Shown: piece after piece, positions 18,279 through 27,830 of the stretch
Layout: the number at the start of each line of letters is the position of its first letter
Position numbering within the stretch: the stretch's first letter is position 1
Assembly (NCBI RefSeq): GCF_012912105.1
Contig: NZ_QMEA01000008.1
Coordinates: 1-64,000 of the forward strand
Direction: 5' to 3'
From: Brasilonema sp. UFV-L1
GTDB taxonomy: Bacteria; Cyanobacteriota; Cyanobacteriia; Cyanobacteriales; Nostocaceae
DNA length: 64,000 nt
The notes under the pieces: model-generated
The model's input: only the letters and a program-made list of their open reading frames with translations
Told to the model about the DNA's origin: nothing
Database searches by the model: none
Program-made: the position numbers and the translations under genes

Positions 18279-18725
18279 GTGAAGGGTCGGCAAACAACCA
18301 TCACTATTTTGATGGCTGATGATGATGAGGATGACTGTATGTTAGCTCGCGAAGCGTTGGCAGAAAGTCGATTGGCAAATAAGTTGCATATTGTTAACGA
18401 TGGTGAAGAGTTAATGGATTATCTTTATCATCGTGGTATGTATGCTAGTAAAAGTACTGCACCGCGACCAAATTTAATTTTATTAGATTTAAATATGCCC
18501 AAAAAAGATGGTCGTGAGGCACTTAGAGAGATAAAAGCTGATCCACGTTTAAGGCAAATTCCTGTTGTTATTCTAACGACCTCCAAGGCAGAAGAAGATG
18601 TTTATAGTAGCTATGATTTGGGTGCAAACTCATTCATTATCAAACCTGTGACCTTCGCATCCTTGGTGGAAGTTATGAAAACAATAGGAAAATACTGGTT
18701 TGACATCGTGGAACTTCCGCTATAA
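18279..18725 (+). CDS. Rcp1-like single-domain response regulator
   Basis: 148 residues from a GTG at 18279, chosen because AAAGGAGAA (18262-18270) sits just upstream and the receiver domain starts immediately (TTITILMADDDEDDCMLARE); the open frame to 18222 has no conserved sequence. Acidic pocket DDDEDD, phosphoacceptor Asp in LILLDLNMPKKDG, LTTSKAEEDV and Lys in IIKPVTF are present. There is no output domain. The long beta4-alpha loop and DDDEDD pattern match Rcp1, the usual phosphoacceptor of cyanobacterial phytochromes, which supports a photoreceptor-like role for the kinase upstream. Confidence 0.9.
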   Translation: MKGRQTTITILMADDDEDDCMLAREALAESRLANKLHIVNDGEELMDYLYHRGMYASKSTAPRPNLILLDLNMPKKDGREALREIKADPRLRQIPVVILTTSKAEEDVYSSYDLGANSFIIKPVTFASLVEVMKTIGKYWFDIVELPL

Positions 18726-18742
18726 GCAGAGGGAGGCAAAAA

Positions 18743-20635
18743 ATGAAAGAAAGTCCATTTAAAGTTCTTCTGATTGATGATGATGAAGATGACTACGTTT
18801 TAACTCGTGATTGGTTCCGTGAATTTCAAGTCGCTTGTGGCGAATTGGAATGGATCAATAGTTATCAAAACGCAATAGATGCAATTGTTAAGAACCAATA
18901 CGATGTCTGTCTTGTAGATTATCGGTTGGGGATGCGTAATGGACTGGAACTGTTACGTGAAGCAATTGCCAAAGGCTGCTCTTCTCCAATTATTTTACTG
19001 ACAGGAAAGGGAGATAGGGAAATAGATATTGAGGCGATGAAAGCAGGTGCAGCAGATTATTTAGAAAAAAGTCAGCTGACTGCTTCAATGCTTGAACGTT
19101 CTATTCGTTACGCAGTTGAACGCAAACGAGCAGAACAAAAAATTCGCGAACACGCCGCACTACTTGATGTTGCAACCGATGCCATTTTTGTACGCGATTT
19201 AAAAAATCAAATTTTATTTTGGAATAAAGCTGCTGAAAAACTATACGCTTGGAAGGCAACTGAAGCGATTGGCAAAAATACATCAGAACTTTGGTATGAG
19301 AAAGATATAGCACAATTTCCAGAAGCGATTGAGACTTTATTGAAAAATGGTTCCTGGGAGGGCGAATTACATCAGATAACAAGATTTGATAAAGAAATTA
19401 TCGTTGAAAGTCGCTGGACATTGGTACGCGAGTTTGATAAACAAGGACAATCAATTCTTGTTGTTAATACTGATATCACACAAAAGAAAGAATTAGAAGC
19501 ACAATTTTTCCGTGCTCAGCGTTTGGAAAGTATTGGAACTTTAGCGAGTGGTATTGCCCACGACCTCAATAACGTTCTTGCACCGATTTTAATGACCGCT
19601 CAACTTTTAGAATCGCAACTGCATGATGCGCGGAGTAAAAGACTGTTACCAATATTGATATCTAATGCGAAACGAGGAGCAAGTTTGGTTAAACAAGTGC
19701 TATCTTTTACTCGCGGAATTGAGGGCGATCGCACTCTTTTGCAATTAAAACATTTAATCAGAGAAATTCAGCAAGTTGTTAAAGAAACTTTTCCTAAATC
19801 TATTGAAATTTCCACTCAGATAGCACCAAACCTTTGGACAGTTTTAGGTGATGCAACCCAACTGCATCAAGTCCTCATAAATTTATGCGTTAATGCTCGC
19901 GATGCCATGCCCAATGGCGGGAAATTAATAATTTCGGCTGAGAATTTTGTTGTTGATCAAAATTACGCCAAAATGTATCTTGATGCTCGAGTTGGTTCTT
20001 ATGTTGTCATGACTGTTACTGATACTGGAGTTGGTATTCCACAGGAAATCAAAGACCGTATGTTTGAACCATTTTTCACGACGAAAGATTTAGGAAAAGG
20101 AACAGGACTTGGGCTTTCTACTGTACTTGGCATTATCAAAAGCCACGGTGGTTTTGTGAATGTGTATAGTGAAGTCGGTAAAGGCAGTCAATTTAAGGTG
20201 TTTTTACCAGCACAAGAAGCAATCGAAACTCCAAAAGAACAAGATCCAGAATTACCAAACGGTAATGGAGAATTGATTTTGGTTGTAGACGACGAAGATT
20301 CAATTCGAGACGTGACGAAAACATCTCTCGAAAGCTATAATTACAAAGCGATAACTGCTAGTGATGGTATTGAGGCGATCGCTCTTTATGCAGAACATCA
20401 AAATGAAATCTCTGTGGTTTTGACAGATATGGTCATGCCCTCTATGGATGGAATCACGACAATCAGAACCTTACAAAAAATTAATCCTGGAGTCAAAATT
20501 ATTGCCGTTAGTGGACTGGCTTCTAGTGAAAAGGTGAATACAGTCAATAACATGGGTGTTAAAGCTTTTTTAGCTAAACCATATACTGCAAAGCAGTTAT
20601 TGCAGACGATTAGTGCTGTCAAAAGTGGCAATTAA
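18743..20635 (+). CDS. Hybrid histidine kinase, REC-PAS-HisKA-HATPase-REC
   Basis: 630 residues, cytosolic. An N-terminal receiver (Asp59 in CLVDYRLG), a PAS domain (about 140-255), an NtrB-type dimerisation motif with His273 in GIAHDLNNVLAPI, an ATPase domain (DTGVGIP, GTGLGLSTV) and a C-terminal receiver with Asp562 in LTDMVMPSMDG. The PAS sensor ligand is unknown. A GAGGG motif precedes the ATG and the gene starts 17 bases after the Rcp1-like gene, so co-transcription is likely. The first receiver is probably an input from its neighbours and the last an intermediate relay. Confidence 0.92.
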   Translation: MKESPFKVLLIDDDEDDYVLTRDWFREFQVACGELEWINSYQNAIDAIVKNQYDVCLVDYRLGMRNGLELLREAIAKGCSSPIILLTGKGDREIDIEAMKAGAADYLEKSQLTASMLERSIRYAVERKRAEQKIREHAALLDVATDAIFVRDLKNQILFWNKAAEKLYAWKATEAIGKNTSELWYEKDIAQFPEAIETLLKNGSWEGELHQITRFDKEIIVESRWTLVREFDKQGQSILVVNTDITQKKELEAQFFRAQRLESIGTLASGIAHDLNNVLAPILMTAQLLESQLHDARSKRLLPILISNAKRGASLVKQVLSFTRGIEGDRTLLQLKHLIREIQQVVKETFPKSIEISTQIAPNLWTVLGDATQLHQVLINLCVNARDAMPNGGKLIISAENFVVDQNYAKMYLDARVGSYVVMTVTDTGVGIPQEIKDRMFEPFFTTKDLGKGTGLGLSTVLGIIKSHGGFVNVYSEVGKGSQFKVFLPAQEAIETPKEQDPELPNGNGELILVVDDEDSIRDVTKTSLESYNYKAITASDGIEAIALYAEHQNEISVVLTDMVMPSMDGITTIRTLQKINPGVKIIAVSGLASSEKVNTVNNMGVKAFLAKPYTAKQLLQTISAVKSGN

Positions 20636-20655
20636 AATAAGAGAAGACATTAATT

Positions 20656-20698
20656 GTTAGTCGTGAGTTGGCAAAAATGACAACTCACGACGACTAAC
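20656..20698. terminator. Hairpin after the kinase gene
   Basis: TCGTGAGTTG (20661-20670) pairs with CAACTCACGA (20681-20690); GTTAG and CTAAC extend the stem across a three-base bulge. No T-tract follows, so it may be a repeat that also works as a terminator. Confidence 0.5.
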
Positions 20699-20742
20699 AG
20701 TTAATAAACAACATCTGCCATTTCCAATCTCTACAAGAAATA

Positions 20743-21132
20743 ATGACCAACCAGTGTTCTGAAATTTTAGCCGTCAACGCAGCTTTTTATCGAGCTTTTG
20801 AGAAAAAAGATATCGAGGCAATGAGTACTGTCTGGTCTCAAGGAACTGCCAGTCTTTGTATTCATCCCGGATGGAATGTGTTACGCAGTTGGAAGGAGAT
20901 TCGCACCTCCTGGGTTAACATTTTTAAAAATACTGCTTACATTGAGATAAATACGGAGATAGTGACTACGGAAGTTCGTGAGCACATTGCCTACATTGTA
21001 CTTATAGAAAATGTCCTTCAAATCACTAACGGCAGGAGGCTAGAAGCACGATCAATTGCTACAAATATATTTGAACTTCTCGGTGGTAAATGGTATCTCG
21101 TGCATCATCACGCCAGCCCAATTATGCGGTAA
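20743..21132 (+). CDS. NTF2-like (SnoaL/DUF4440-type) protein
   Basis: 129 residues with the cone-shaped alpha+beta fold pattern: two N-terminal helices (AVNAAFYRAFEKKDIEAM), TVWSQG, CIHPGW, a helix with SWKEIRTSW, then beta strands ending in GKWYLVHHHAS. Proteins of this kind bind small ligands or act as hydrolase or isomerase scaffolds; the two His near the C terminus and His in CIHPGW might line the cavity. The family is conserved in cyanobacteria and no function is assigned. ATG start; no close operon partner. Confidence 0.75.
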   Translation: MTNQCSEILAVNAAFYRAFEKKDIEAMSTVWSQGTASLCIHPGWNVLRSWKEIRTSWVNIFKNTAYIEINTEIVTTEVREHIAYIVLIENVLQITNGRRLEARSIATNIFELLGGKWYLVHHHASPIMR

Positions 21133-21169
21133 ATAAAGATGAGGAAGATAAGGAAGATGAGGGAGAAAT

Positions 21170-21324
21170 GTAAGAATTCAGGAGCCAGAATGGGCTGCGC
21201 CCCGCTACGCTAACAGGATTCAGAATACCTGAAGAATCAAGAAGAAATTTGATGGAATGAATACTAATCATCATAGACTCCTTATAAATTCTGACGTCAC
21301 GACTCCTGAGTCCTGAATTCTTAC
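21170..21324. repeat. Long-range inverted repeat with GC-rich insert
   Basis: GTAAGAATTCAGGA (21170-21183) and TCCTGAATTCTTAC (21311-21324) are perfect 14-bp inverted arms. Between them lies a piece of the GC-rich dispersed repeat (about 21189-21211). A relative with CAGGAGCCAGAATTCAG lies at about 25001. Confidence 0.6.
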
Positions 21325-21383
21325 GGAGAAATTACCCTTCTCATCTTCTTCATCTCCCTTATCTGTTTGTATTCGACTCTGCA

Positions 21384-21932
21384 CTAATCTCCTATCAACT
21401 CCACAGCATCACGTCCATCCCAATTGTGTAAGTAAACTTTGACAATCTCTTCTTTAGCAGTGGGTAGGTGCTTACCTACAAAATCTGGATGAATTGGTAA
21501 CTCACGATGACCTCTATCTATTAACACGGCTAAACGAATGACCTCTGGCCTGCCATACTCGTTTACTGCATTCAAAGCAGCACGAATGGTCCGTCCTTTG
21601 TAAATGACATCATCGACCAGAACAACAGTTTTCCCCGTAAGATCAAAAGAGATGTCAGTTTTTGCAGGAGTTCGCAATCCAATTTGATCGAGGTCATCAC
21701 GGTAAAATGTGATATCCAAGGCCCCCATCGCTATGGGTACACCTTCAAGCGCTTCAATTTGACGCGTCAGTAACTCGGCTAAAGCAACACCTCTAGTATA
21801 AACACCTAGTAGTACAAGTTGAGACAAATCACGCGTTTTTTCTACAATTTGAGAGGCAAGACGATTCACGGTACGACGGAGTTCTTCAGGTGAGAGAATC
21901 TCAACCACTTTGGCTTCCATAGACACAGTCAT
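21384..21932 (-). CDS. pyrR: PyrR bifunctional regulator / uracil phosphoribosyltransferase
   Basis: 182 residues, normal for PyrR. The PRPP-binding loop is [18 protein letters not shown] at about 97-116; [13 protein letters not shown] and [10 protein letters not shown]-like [16 protein letters not shown] are further family signatures. In Gram-positive bacteria PyrR binds pyr mRNA in response to UMP and also makes UMP from uracil and PRPP. In cyanobacteria it is mostly a lone gene and the RNA-binding role is not established. No pyr biosynthesis gene is adjacent here and no attenuator was seen upstream. Confidence 0.92.
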   Translation of the reverse strand: MTVSMEAKVVEILSPEELRRTVNRLASQIVEKTRDLSQLVLLGVYTRGVALAELLTRQIEALEGVPIAMGALDITFYRDDLDQIGLRTPAKTDISFDLTGKTVVLVDDVIYKGRTIRAALNAVNEYGRPEVIRLAVLIDRGHRELPIHPDFVGKHLPTAKEEIVKVYLHNWDGRDAVELIGD

Positions 21933-22149
21933 AAACCGATACCCCTGAACAACGAGTTATTACTAATAGGTTATTGTGAATGGCAATTGTTAGTGATTGG
22001 TAGAAAATTTGACTAACCATTGACTATGTAACAACTAACCATTCTGAATTTCCTATTTCCATCATGACTCTCGTTGCGCTGAAATTCACGCATTTGCTCA
22101 TTCAAAGTTTAAAAAATAATTTTGATGGTACTACAAGGGTATGAGATCT

Positions 22150-23142
22150 TTAATTTTGAAATCCCCCTAGGGAGGGTAACTTGCTGATCGCAAGTCGTAG
22201 AGATATTGCAACTCCCAACCACACCCAAAAGCAATATCGAGTCAGTTGCAAAGCTTGATAAATGCAATCTGGGGTGATGGGATGGATGGCGTCTCCCAGC
22301 AAAGGTTTGTGTTTTGCCACTCCACGATACCAATTTGTCCCTCCTACCTGCACACCTAAAACAGCAGCATAGGCACACTCACTCCACCCGGAGTTAGGAC
22401 TTGGGTCAAAAATAGCATCCCGACGGCAAATCCGCCAAACATATAAGGGTTTCCCAGACAAAAGCGCTAAAGTTATTACGGTTAAGCGACAAGGAATCCA
22501 AGTCAAACAATCTTCTAACCGCGCACTGAACCATCCTATATAGGTATAGGGCTTTTCTCGATAGCCCACCATTGAATCAAGAGTACTGCTAGCTTTATAT
22601 GCCAAAGCTAAGGGAGTTGGACCAATCACCGGGATAAACGCACCAATAATCGCATAAAAAAGAGGAGCCATAACTCCATCAGTTGCATTTTCTGTTACTG
22701 TTTCTAAAACAGCTCGTAAAATTTCTGGTTCTGTTAAATTTTCTGTATCTCGTCCAACGTAGTGACTTAAACTAGAACGGGCATCTACAATATGTCTTTG
22801 TGTTAATGGTTGTAAAACTGTTTGAGCTGCGACTCTTAAACTTTTAAGAGCAAAACAGCTCGCTAAAAGAATGCTTTCTAACGCGATTCCCAAAAATGGA
22901 TGCAGCAACCTAGCACCTTGAATAAGTAGGTAGCCGATAAAGCCACTACCTATTATTAGAATCATGCCCAGCACAATTCCAGCAATCCGCTGCGTGAGGG
23001 AATTTTGACAATATGTAAGAGCAAGTTTAGTGAAACGAGAAATGAGCCACCCCATCACTCGTACTGGATGAGGCCAACCCCACGGATCGCCAATGAAGTA
23101 ATCTAAAGTAGCAGCAATAATCAAAGCAACTGTTGATGTCAT
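22150..23142 (-). CDS. cbiB: Adenosylcobinamide-phosphate synthase CbiB/CobD
   Basis: 330 residues, an inner-membrane enzyme attaching the aminopropanol arm to adenosylcobyrate in cobalamin synthesis. Signatures: DYFIGDPWGWPHPVRVMGWL at the N terminus, ENATDGVMAPLFYA in the middle, YKASSTLDSMVGYR, and NSGWSECAYAAVLGVQVGG with NWYRG near the C terminus. About five membrane helices are apparent. No cobalamin riboswitch is possible in the 32-base gap to the Rrf2 gene upstream, so the two may be co-transcribed. Many cyanobacteria make pseudocobalamin. Confidence 0.95.
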   Translation of the reverse strand: MTSTVALIIAATLDYFIGDPWGWPHPVRVMGWLISRFTKLALTYCQNSLTQRIAGIVLGMILIIGSGFIGYLLIQGARLLHPFLGIALESILLASCFALKSLRVAAQTVLQPLTQRHIVDARSSLSHYVGRDTENLTEPEILRAVLETVTENATDGVMAPLFYAIIGAFIPVIGPTPLALAYKASSTLDSMVGYREKPYTYIGWFSARLEDCLTWIPCRLTVITLALLSGKPLYVWRICRRDAIFDPSPNSGWSECAYAAVLGVQVGGTNWYRGVAKHKPLLGDAIHPITPDCIYQALQLTRYCFWVWLGVAISLRLAISKLPSLGGFQN

Positions 23143-23174
23143 GAGTCAAGTGTCAAAAGTCTAATAACTAATGA

Positions 23175-23618
23175 CTAAACAATAAAATTTGCCTCTTCCC
23201 CAACAGAGGCTTGCCAACTACGAGCGTCGTAATAAAGATCTGCCAAGGTAATACTGTACAAAGCTTCTTTAAGTTTTTGGTGCAGCCTTTGCCAAAGACT
23301 AAATGTTACCCAATCTTCTGCTTGTGTTGGGGAAGCTTGGTGATGGGGTAAAGGTTCAATAGTTTCTCCAACTGCTTCTAAAACTTCTCCCAGAGAGATT
23401 TGTGCAGGTTGTCGAGCCAGCTGATATCCGCCAATGCTACCACGAATTGATTTTACTAATCCTGCACGACGCATTTCTATGAGTAGTTTTTCTAAGTAAG
23501 GAGCTGGAATATTTTGACGAGAGGCTATTGCTTTGGTGGAAACAGGACCATACTCAGGCTGTAAACTCAAATCGAGCAATGCTTTCACACTGTAGTGCCC
23601 TCTGGTTGTTAATTTCAT
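23175..23618 (-). CDS. Rrf2-family transcriptional regulator without Fe-S cysteines
   Basis: 147 residues. The winged helix is clear: MKLTTRGHYSVKALLDLSLQ, IPAPYLEKLLIEMRRAGLV and RGSIGGYQLAR. IscR, NsrR and related members carry three Cys in the loop near residues 90-105; here that loop reads PLPHHQASPTQAEDWV with no Cys, so no iron-sulfur cluster can be bound in the usual way. It resembles cysteine regulator CymR-type members in this. The gene lies just upstream of cbiB on the same strand; target genes are unknown. Confidence 0.85.
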   Translation of the reverse strand: MKLTTRGHYSVKALLDLSLQPEYGPVSTKAIASRQNIPAPYLEKLLIEMRRAGLVKSIRGSIGGYQLARQPAQISLGEVLEAVGETIEPLPHHQASPTQAEDWVTFSLWQRLHQKLKEALYSITLADLYYDARSWQASVGEEANFIV

Positions 23619-24529
23619 TTTGGTAAGTTTCGTCCTTTGTCCTTTGTAATGACTAATGACTAAGGATCAGTTTTACTTATCATTCTGTGTTTTTATGATC
23701 AAATTTAGTAAGTAGACAACTTTTTTAGGTATGCTTCATGAAACTTAAACAAATACAGTATGGTCATCACTTGAAAACACAAGTGTAAACTATAGCAGTC
23801 CTATTTGAGTTGCAAAATCAAGGCTTTGAATCAGGGGAAAGAGGAGGGAAGGATATTTTCCCATGTTTTGACCTCTCACGCGCTCCCAGCCTGGGGTTGG
23901 GCTTTTACCTAGAAAAATCCGGCAGCCTATGCCAAGGGCACGCTTCGCTATCGGAAAAACCGCCCATCAAATTAACTCGTTTTGCACCCAAAATCTTGGG
24001 TTTTGGGCGGTTTTTGAGCCAACATCGTTGGCTCAAAACCAGCTAATTAGTAATAAGGCTGCCGGATTTTTCCGGGTTTGGTGAAACGGTTGACCAGGGC
24101 GTCCACTAGCCCCTAGGGGCGCGGAGCTAACGTTAACACTCCTTTATCTTGCTCATCCTCCTGACATGAGTGTTCACGAATCATTTAAGATTGCTATATG
24201 AATGATCCAGTACGATCAATTTGGGGTTGAAATAAGGGTACTGTACTGGGATATTTTCTCTACGGTTCAATCGAGAAGCTGTTTTCTCTTACTTTATCCT
24301 TTTTTTGGTCATTCACAAACATACAAACTATAGTTATCACCTTTGCCTATCTTCTTTAAAAGAAATTGTATTGGCAATATTGGCTATTCAGTCAAAATTT
24401 TGCTCTCTAGGTGTAATATACTTGGCAATAGCACCAGATAAAAAATAAATGATGGCGCTCGCACTTGCAGAACTCAGCTAAAATAAAATCGATTCATTGT
24501 ATTTGACCATTCGTTTTTGAATTAAGTTG
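23619..24529. other. Long repeat-rich spacer upstream of cyAbrB
   Basis: About 910 bases without a credible gene. It contains the nested palindrome described separately (23912-24072) and GC-rich repeat pieces at 23931-23953 and 24103-24133. The last 300 bases are AT-rich and should hold the cyAbrB promoter, but no box can be chosen with confidence. Confidence 0.5.
23912..24072. repeat. Nested palindromic element A (multi-stem)
   Basis: Outer arms GAAAAATCCGGCAGCCT (23912-23928) and its exact complement (24056-24072). Within: AAAAACCGCCCA (23955-23966) paired with TGGGCGGTTTTT (24004-24015), a central CCCAAAATCTTGGG (23987-24000), and a separate hairpin TTTTGAGCCAAC / GTTGGCTCAAAA (24012-24023, 24027-24038). 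The order would give a junction of several stems. Element B at 28600-28726 shares the central motif. Confidence 0.7.
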
Positions 24530-24943
24530 ATGGCTAAACAGAAAAAAATTGAACCCCTAGTCGGTGAAGATCTGCTCAAGAAAGTCAAAGAGCTAGAAAA
24601 CCTAAGCAAAGAAGAAAAAGCTAAACACTGTGGCTACTACACCGTAACCAAAAATGGTATAGAGCGCGTCAACATGATGAAATTCTTAAATGCTCTCATC
24701 GATGCTGAAGGCATTCAGTTAGACAGCGCTCCTAGTGCAAACGGTCGGGGTGGACGCAGTGCAAGCTATAGAATTAGCGTGCAGTCAAACGGTAACTTAT
24801 TGATAGGTTCAGCATATACCAAACAAATGAATCTCAAACCAGGAGATGAGTTTATCATCACTTTAGGCAAAAAGCACATTCGTCTGAGACAAGTAGACTC
24901 AGACGAGAGAGAAGAGCTTGAGCTAGTAGAAGCGGCTGTGTAG
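24530..24943 (+). CDS. cyAbrB-type transcriptional regulator
   Basis: 137 residues from ATG 24530 (a TTG three bases earlier is ignored). This is the cyanobacterial AbrB type, with the swapped-hairpin DNA-binding domain at the C-terminal half (SASYRISVQSNGNLLIGSAY then NLKPGDEFIITLGKKHIRL) and a conserved N-terminal helical part (EELENLSKEEKAK-like, CGYYTVTKNGIERVNMMKFL). Such proteins are abundant global regulators of carbon and nitrogen balance and of heterocyst genes. Nostocales have two groups; I cannot assign the group safely. A long AT-rich upstream region fits heavy regulation. Confidence 0.9.
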   Translation: MAKQKKIEPLVGEDLLKKVKELENLSKEEKAKHCGYYTVTKNGIERVNMMKFLNALIDAEGIQLDSAPSANGRGGRSASYRISVQSNGNLLIGSAYTKQMNLKPGDEFIITLGKKHIRLRQVDSDEREELELVEAAV

Positions 24944-25331
24944 ATAGTCTTAGTCAAAAGTCATTAGATTGCAAATCTGTTGACCAAAAACTCACCAACT
25001 CAGGAGCCAGAATTCAGTACTGCTGAGCGCTTCCCCTGCCTACGTTCCGCAGTTGGAGTCAGTACTTAGTAATCACCAGAAGAAAGAATTAACGGACGCG
25101 CGAAGCGAAGCGGCTCCTGTGGAGCATCGCTCTTTTTATTCAGCAATTCTGTATTCTTCTAGATGAATTCTGTGCAACTGGGTAGGGAGTCATAGTTACA
25201 AGCCCAGAGCAACTTCCGTCGAAAAGAGAAGAATTTTTACAATACTGTATGAGCGTGGATTCATTTTCGTGGTGATTCTGACTTCACAATTGCTGAATTC
25301 TTCTCAAGAATGACTAATGAAGTGCTGACTA
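24944..25331. repeat. Spacer with dispersed repeat pieces
   Basis: About 390 bases without a gene. Contains the CAGGAGCCAGAATTCAG repeat (about 25001-25017) and a GC-rich piece with GCGCGAAGCGAAGCGGCTCC (about 25085-25105). The rest shows nothing recognisable. Confidence 0.5.
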
Positions 25332-27233
25332 TTAACTTATGCTGACACCAGTTTTGTGAGTCATTGGTAAATAGTGGCGAAGAACTCTACGCGTGACAGC
25401 GACGTTGCAGGTTAAAGCAATTTGCTCTTTTTCTAGTAACCCTAAAATACGCTCTTGGTTGTCTCGGGCAACCACTGGTAATTGATGCAAACCTCTAAGA
25501 GCCATGCGATCTATAGCTTCGGCTAGAGGTTCATCTTGCAATGCGTAAAGAATCTCAGTAGTACAAATGTCTATGAGTGTTTGATTGGCTGTATTAGCCT
25601 GAATTTCACTTGATGAATTTGGGTATTTTTCCCAAAGGAAAAGAGCGCGATTGATATCTTCTAAAGAAACAATACCGACTAATTGCCCTGCTTCATTGAT
25701 AACTAAAGCGCTTCGACAAAGATCATTACTCATTTCCATCGCTGCTTCTATCACGTTCATGGTTGCTGGCAGCTTTTTCGGACAAGAATACATAGCATCT
25801 CCTACTAAAATTTGCTGTAAAATTTCTGCTTGCTCATCTTTCAATTCAGAAAGACCAATTTGTTGTAGGTTTGAATTAGAGTTAAAAGTTGGTTTAATTC
25901 GCTCTATCAGCCAAACACTCAACCCCACAGCTGCCATTAACGGTAAAACAATGCGATAATCTCGTGTTAATTCAAATAGCAACAAAATTGCTGTTAATGG
26001 AGCTCTGACACTTGCAGCCAGAACTGCTGCCATCCCTACCATTGCGTAAGCTGGGGGAGCTGCCATATACTCTGTAATTGCAGGTGCTATGCTCGCTAAA
26101 ATTTTTGCATAAGCTGATCCAAAAGAGGCACCTAAAAACATCGCTGGTGCAAATAAACCGCCAACAAAACCACTACCAGCACTCACTGCCGTCATCAACA
26201 GCTTCACAACCAGCAGAATCAGCAACAAGTTTAGAGAAAACTTGACATCTTGAAGCATTGCTTCCACAGTGCCGTAACCGATACCCAAAATTTGAGGAAA
26301 GTATAAAGCAACAATGCCAACAATGGTTCCACCAATAATCGGATGAATAGGTTCGCTGATATTACCTAGCCATCGAAAATAGGGTATTTGTCCTTTAAAG
26401 CAGGCTTTTGCCAAACGAATCAGTTGAGTATAAGTAAAGGAAATTAAACTCGCTCCTAAACCTAATCCCAAATAAAGCGGTAATTCAAGAGGACTGCGGA
26501 CTTGGTAAACAGGTAAGTTAAAAGCAGGCTGTGCCCCCAAACCTATTTGAGCAATCAATGCTGCGACGACTGCTGCAAGTAGCACTACGCTTACCGCAGA
26601 AGTTGCAAAAGATGTAGCGCCCAACACCACCTCTAAAGCAAAGAAAACTCCGGCAATCGGGGCATTAAATCCCGCAGCGATACCAGCCGCCGCACCAGCA
26701 GCCAAAAGCAAGCGCTGTCGTTCTTGAGAAACCTGTAAAACAACAGACAGAAGCATGCCAAAATTTGCGCCAACTTCTACACTTGGTCCCTCTGGTCCTA
26801 AAGAAGCACCACTTCCTAAAGACACTGATGCTGCTAGCATCTTTGTCACTGGTCGCAATGGTCGCTTAATTTCTCCTCCTTGAGATGCAGCAATCAAAGT
26901 TGAAAGTTCAGGACCAAAATCTTGGGTGCGCCAGCGCATCAATCCGACGATGAGTCCACCGAGAATGGGAACACAAGCTAAAGTCCAAGCACCCCAAGCA
27001 CCAATCACACCCATCAGATTTTCCAGCATCAGGCGGTGAATCAGCTCGATTAAATAGTGAAAGGTCACGACACCCATTCCACTACCACCACCTATAAGAA
27101 TGGCTAAAAGCAGCACAACGCTTTCTGGAGATGGTTGAAAACGGTTAAACAGATGAGTCAAACGGGCAGAAAGAGTGGTAAAAACAGGTTGTTCGACCAC
27201 TTTCCTCATTTCAGTTGAAGGCAGAAAAGTCAT
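25332..27233 (-). CDS. ClC-family chloride channel/transporter with CBS pair
   Basis: 633 residues. The membrane part (about 40-460) has the ClC filter motifs: GSGASLGPEGP with gating Glu148, GFNAPIAGVFFALE with Glu201 at the proton-glutamate position, and GGLFAPAMFLGASFG. Both glutamates suggest an anion/proton exchanger rather than a pure channel. Two CBS domains follow (about 485-540 and 560-620), probably sensing adenine nucleotides. The usual Lys/Arg before Glu148 is Pro. A second ClC gene without CBS domains lies at 61881-63215. No operon partner. Confidence 0.92.
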   Translation of the reverse strand: MTFLPSTEMRKVVEQPVFTTLSARLTHLFNRFQPSPESVVLLLAILIGGGSGMGVVTFHYLIELIHRLMLENLMGVIGAWGAWTLACVPILGGLIVGLMRWRTQDFGPELSTLIAASQGGEIKRPLRPVTKMLAASVSLGSGASLGPEGPSVEVGANFGMLLSVVLQVSQERQRLLLAAGAAAGIAAGFNAPIAGVFFALEVVLGATSFATSAVSVVLLAAVVAALIAQIGLGAQPAFNLPVYQVRSPLELPLYLGLGLGASLISFTYTQLIRLAKACFKGQIPYFRWLGNISEPIHPIIGGTIVGIVALYFPQILGIGYGTVEAMLQDVKFSLNLLLILLVVKLLMTAVSAGSGFVGGLFAPAMFLGASFGSAYAKILASIAPAITEYMAAPPAYAMVGMAAVLAASVRAPLTAILLLFELTRDYRIVLPLMAAVGLSVWLIERIKPTFNSNSNLQQIGLSELKDEQAEILQQILVGDAMYSCPKKLPATMNVIEAAMEMSNDLCRSALVINEAGQLVGIVSLEDINRALFLWEKYPNSSSEIQANTANQTLIDICTTEILYALQDEPLAEAIDRMALRGLHQLPVVARDNQERILGLLEKEQIALTCNVAVTRRVLRHYLPMTHKTGVSIS

Positions 27234-27830
27234 TGAGTGAGAAGTAAATCTAATAAAAAATTTAAATTTTTATGTCTTACATTTCATTGTGAGTGATCAT
27301 TTAGCAACTGGACAAGTGGATTGTACATGTTAGCTTTACAAAGCTTTAGTAAATTAATTCACGTTGCTCACAATTTGTGTAGGGACAATGCTTAAATGGG
27401 AAAGAATTAATGATTAGTGGTCATTAATAGCACTCATCTGGAGTTGCCAGGAACTGATTTTAGGTTAAAGAGTGTAAACACCCTATACAGCTTGTCAGAG
27501 ACTAAGATGAATCATGAACTGAAACTAAAAGTGCATATACGCCTTGAGGGTGACCTCCCACAGGATGGCATGAACTATAAAGTGAAGTATGGAGTCATTA
27601 ATCTTTTATCCTTGATTTTGGTCATTTTTACAAAAACCTAGCTATACTCGTGTTGCAGCTATTGAGCCATGCTCGTAGCACAGGCAAACGCTTGTCTAAA
27701 TTATGGATATTGTATGCGTGATTTATGGCTAATGTTAGACCATACTGGGTAAATCTACACGCATACTGAGCAGAAATTCTCGCTCAGGTATTGAGATAGA
27801 GCAAGTAAGTGGACTAGACGGACAAGGTAG
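27234..27830. other. Divergent spacer before the zinc-ribbon gene
   Basis: About 600 bases. A 74-codon open frame at 27417-27641 has no recognisable features and is not called. A small hairpin with arms CTGAGC and GCTCAG lies near 27765-27786. Otherwise nothing is recognised. Confidence 0.4.

Noticed and set aside
23143-23174. Cobalamin riboswitch ahead of cbiB
   Set aside because: The gap to the upstream gene is only 32 bases and no B12-box is seen near the operon start.
23810-24046. 78-codon open frame across the nested palindrome
   Set aside because: Its codons are the arms of inverted repeats and a GC-rich repeat piece; no protein-like pattern.
27417-27641. 74-codon frame upstream of the zinc-ribbon gene
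   Set aside because: No recognisable motif, non-ATG start and no neighbour coupling; could be real but cannot be supported.
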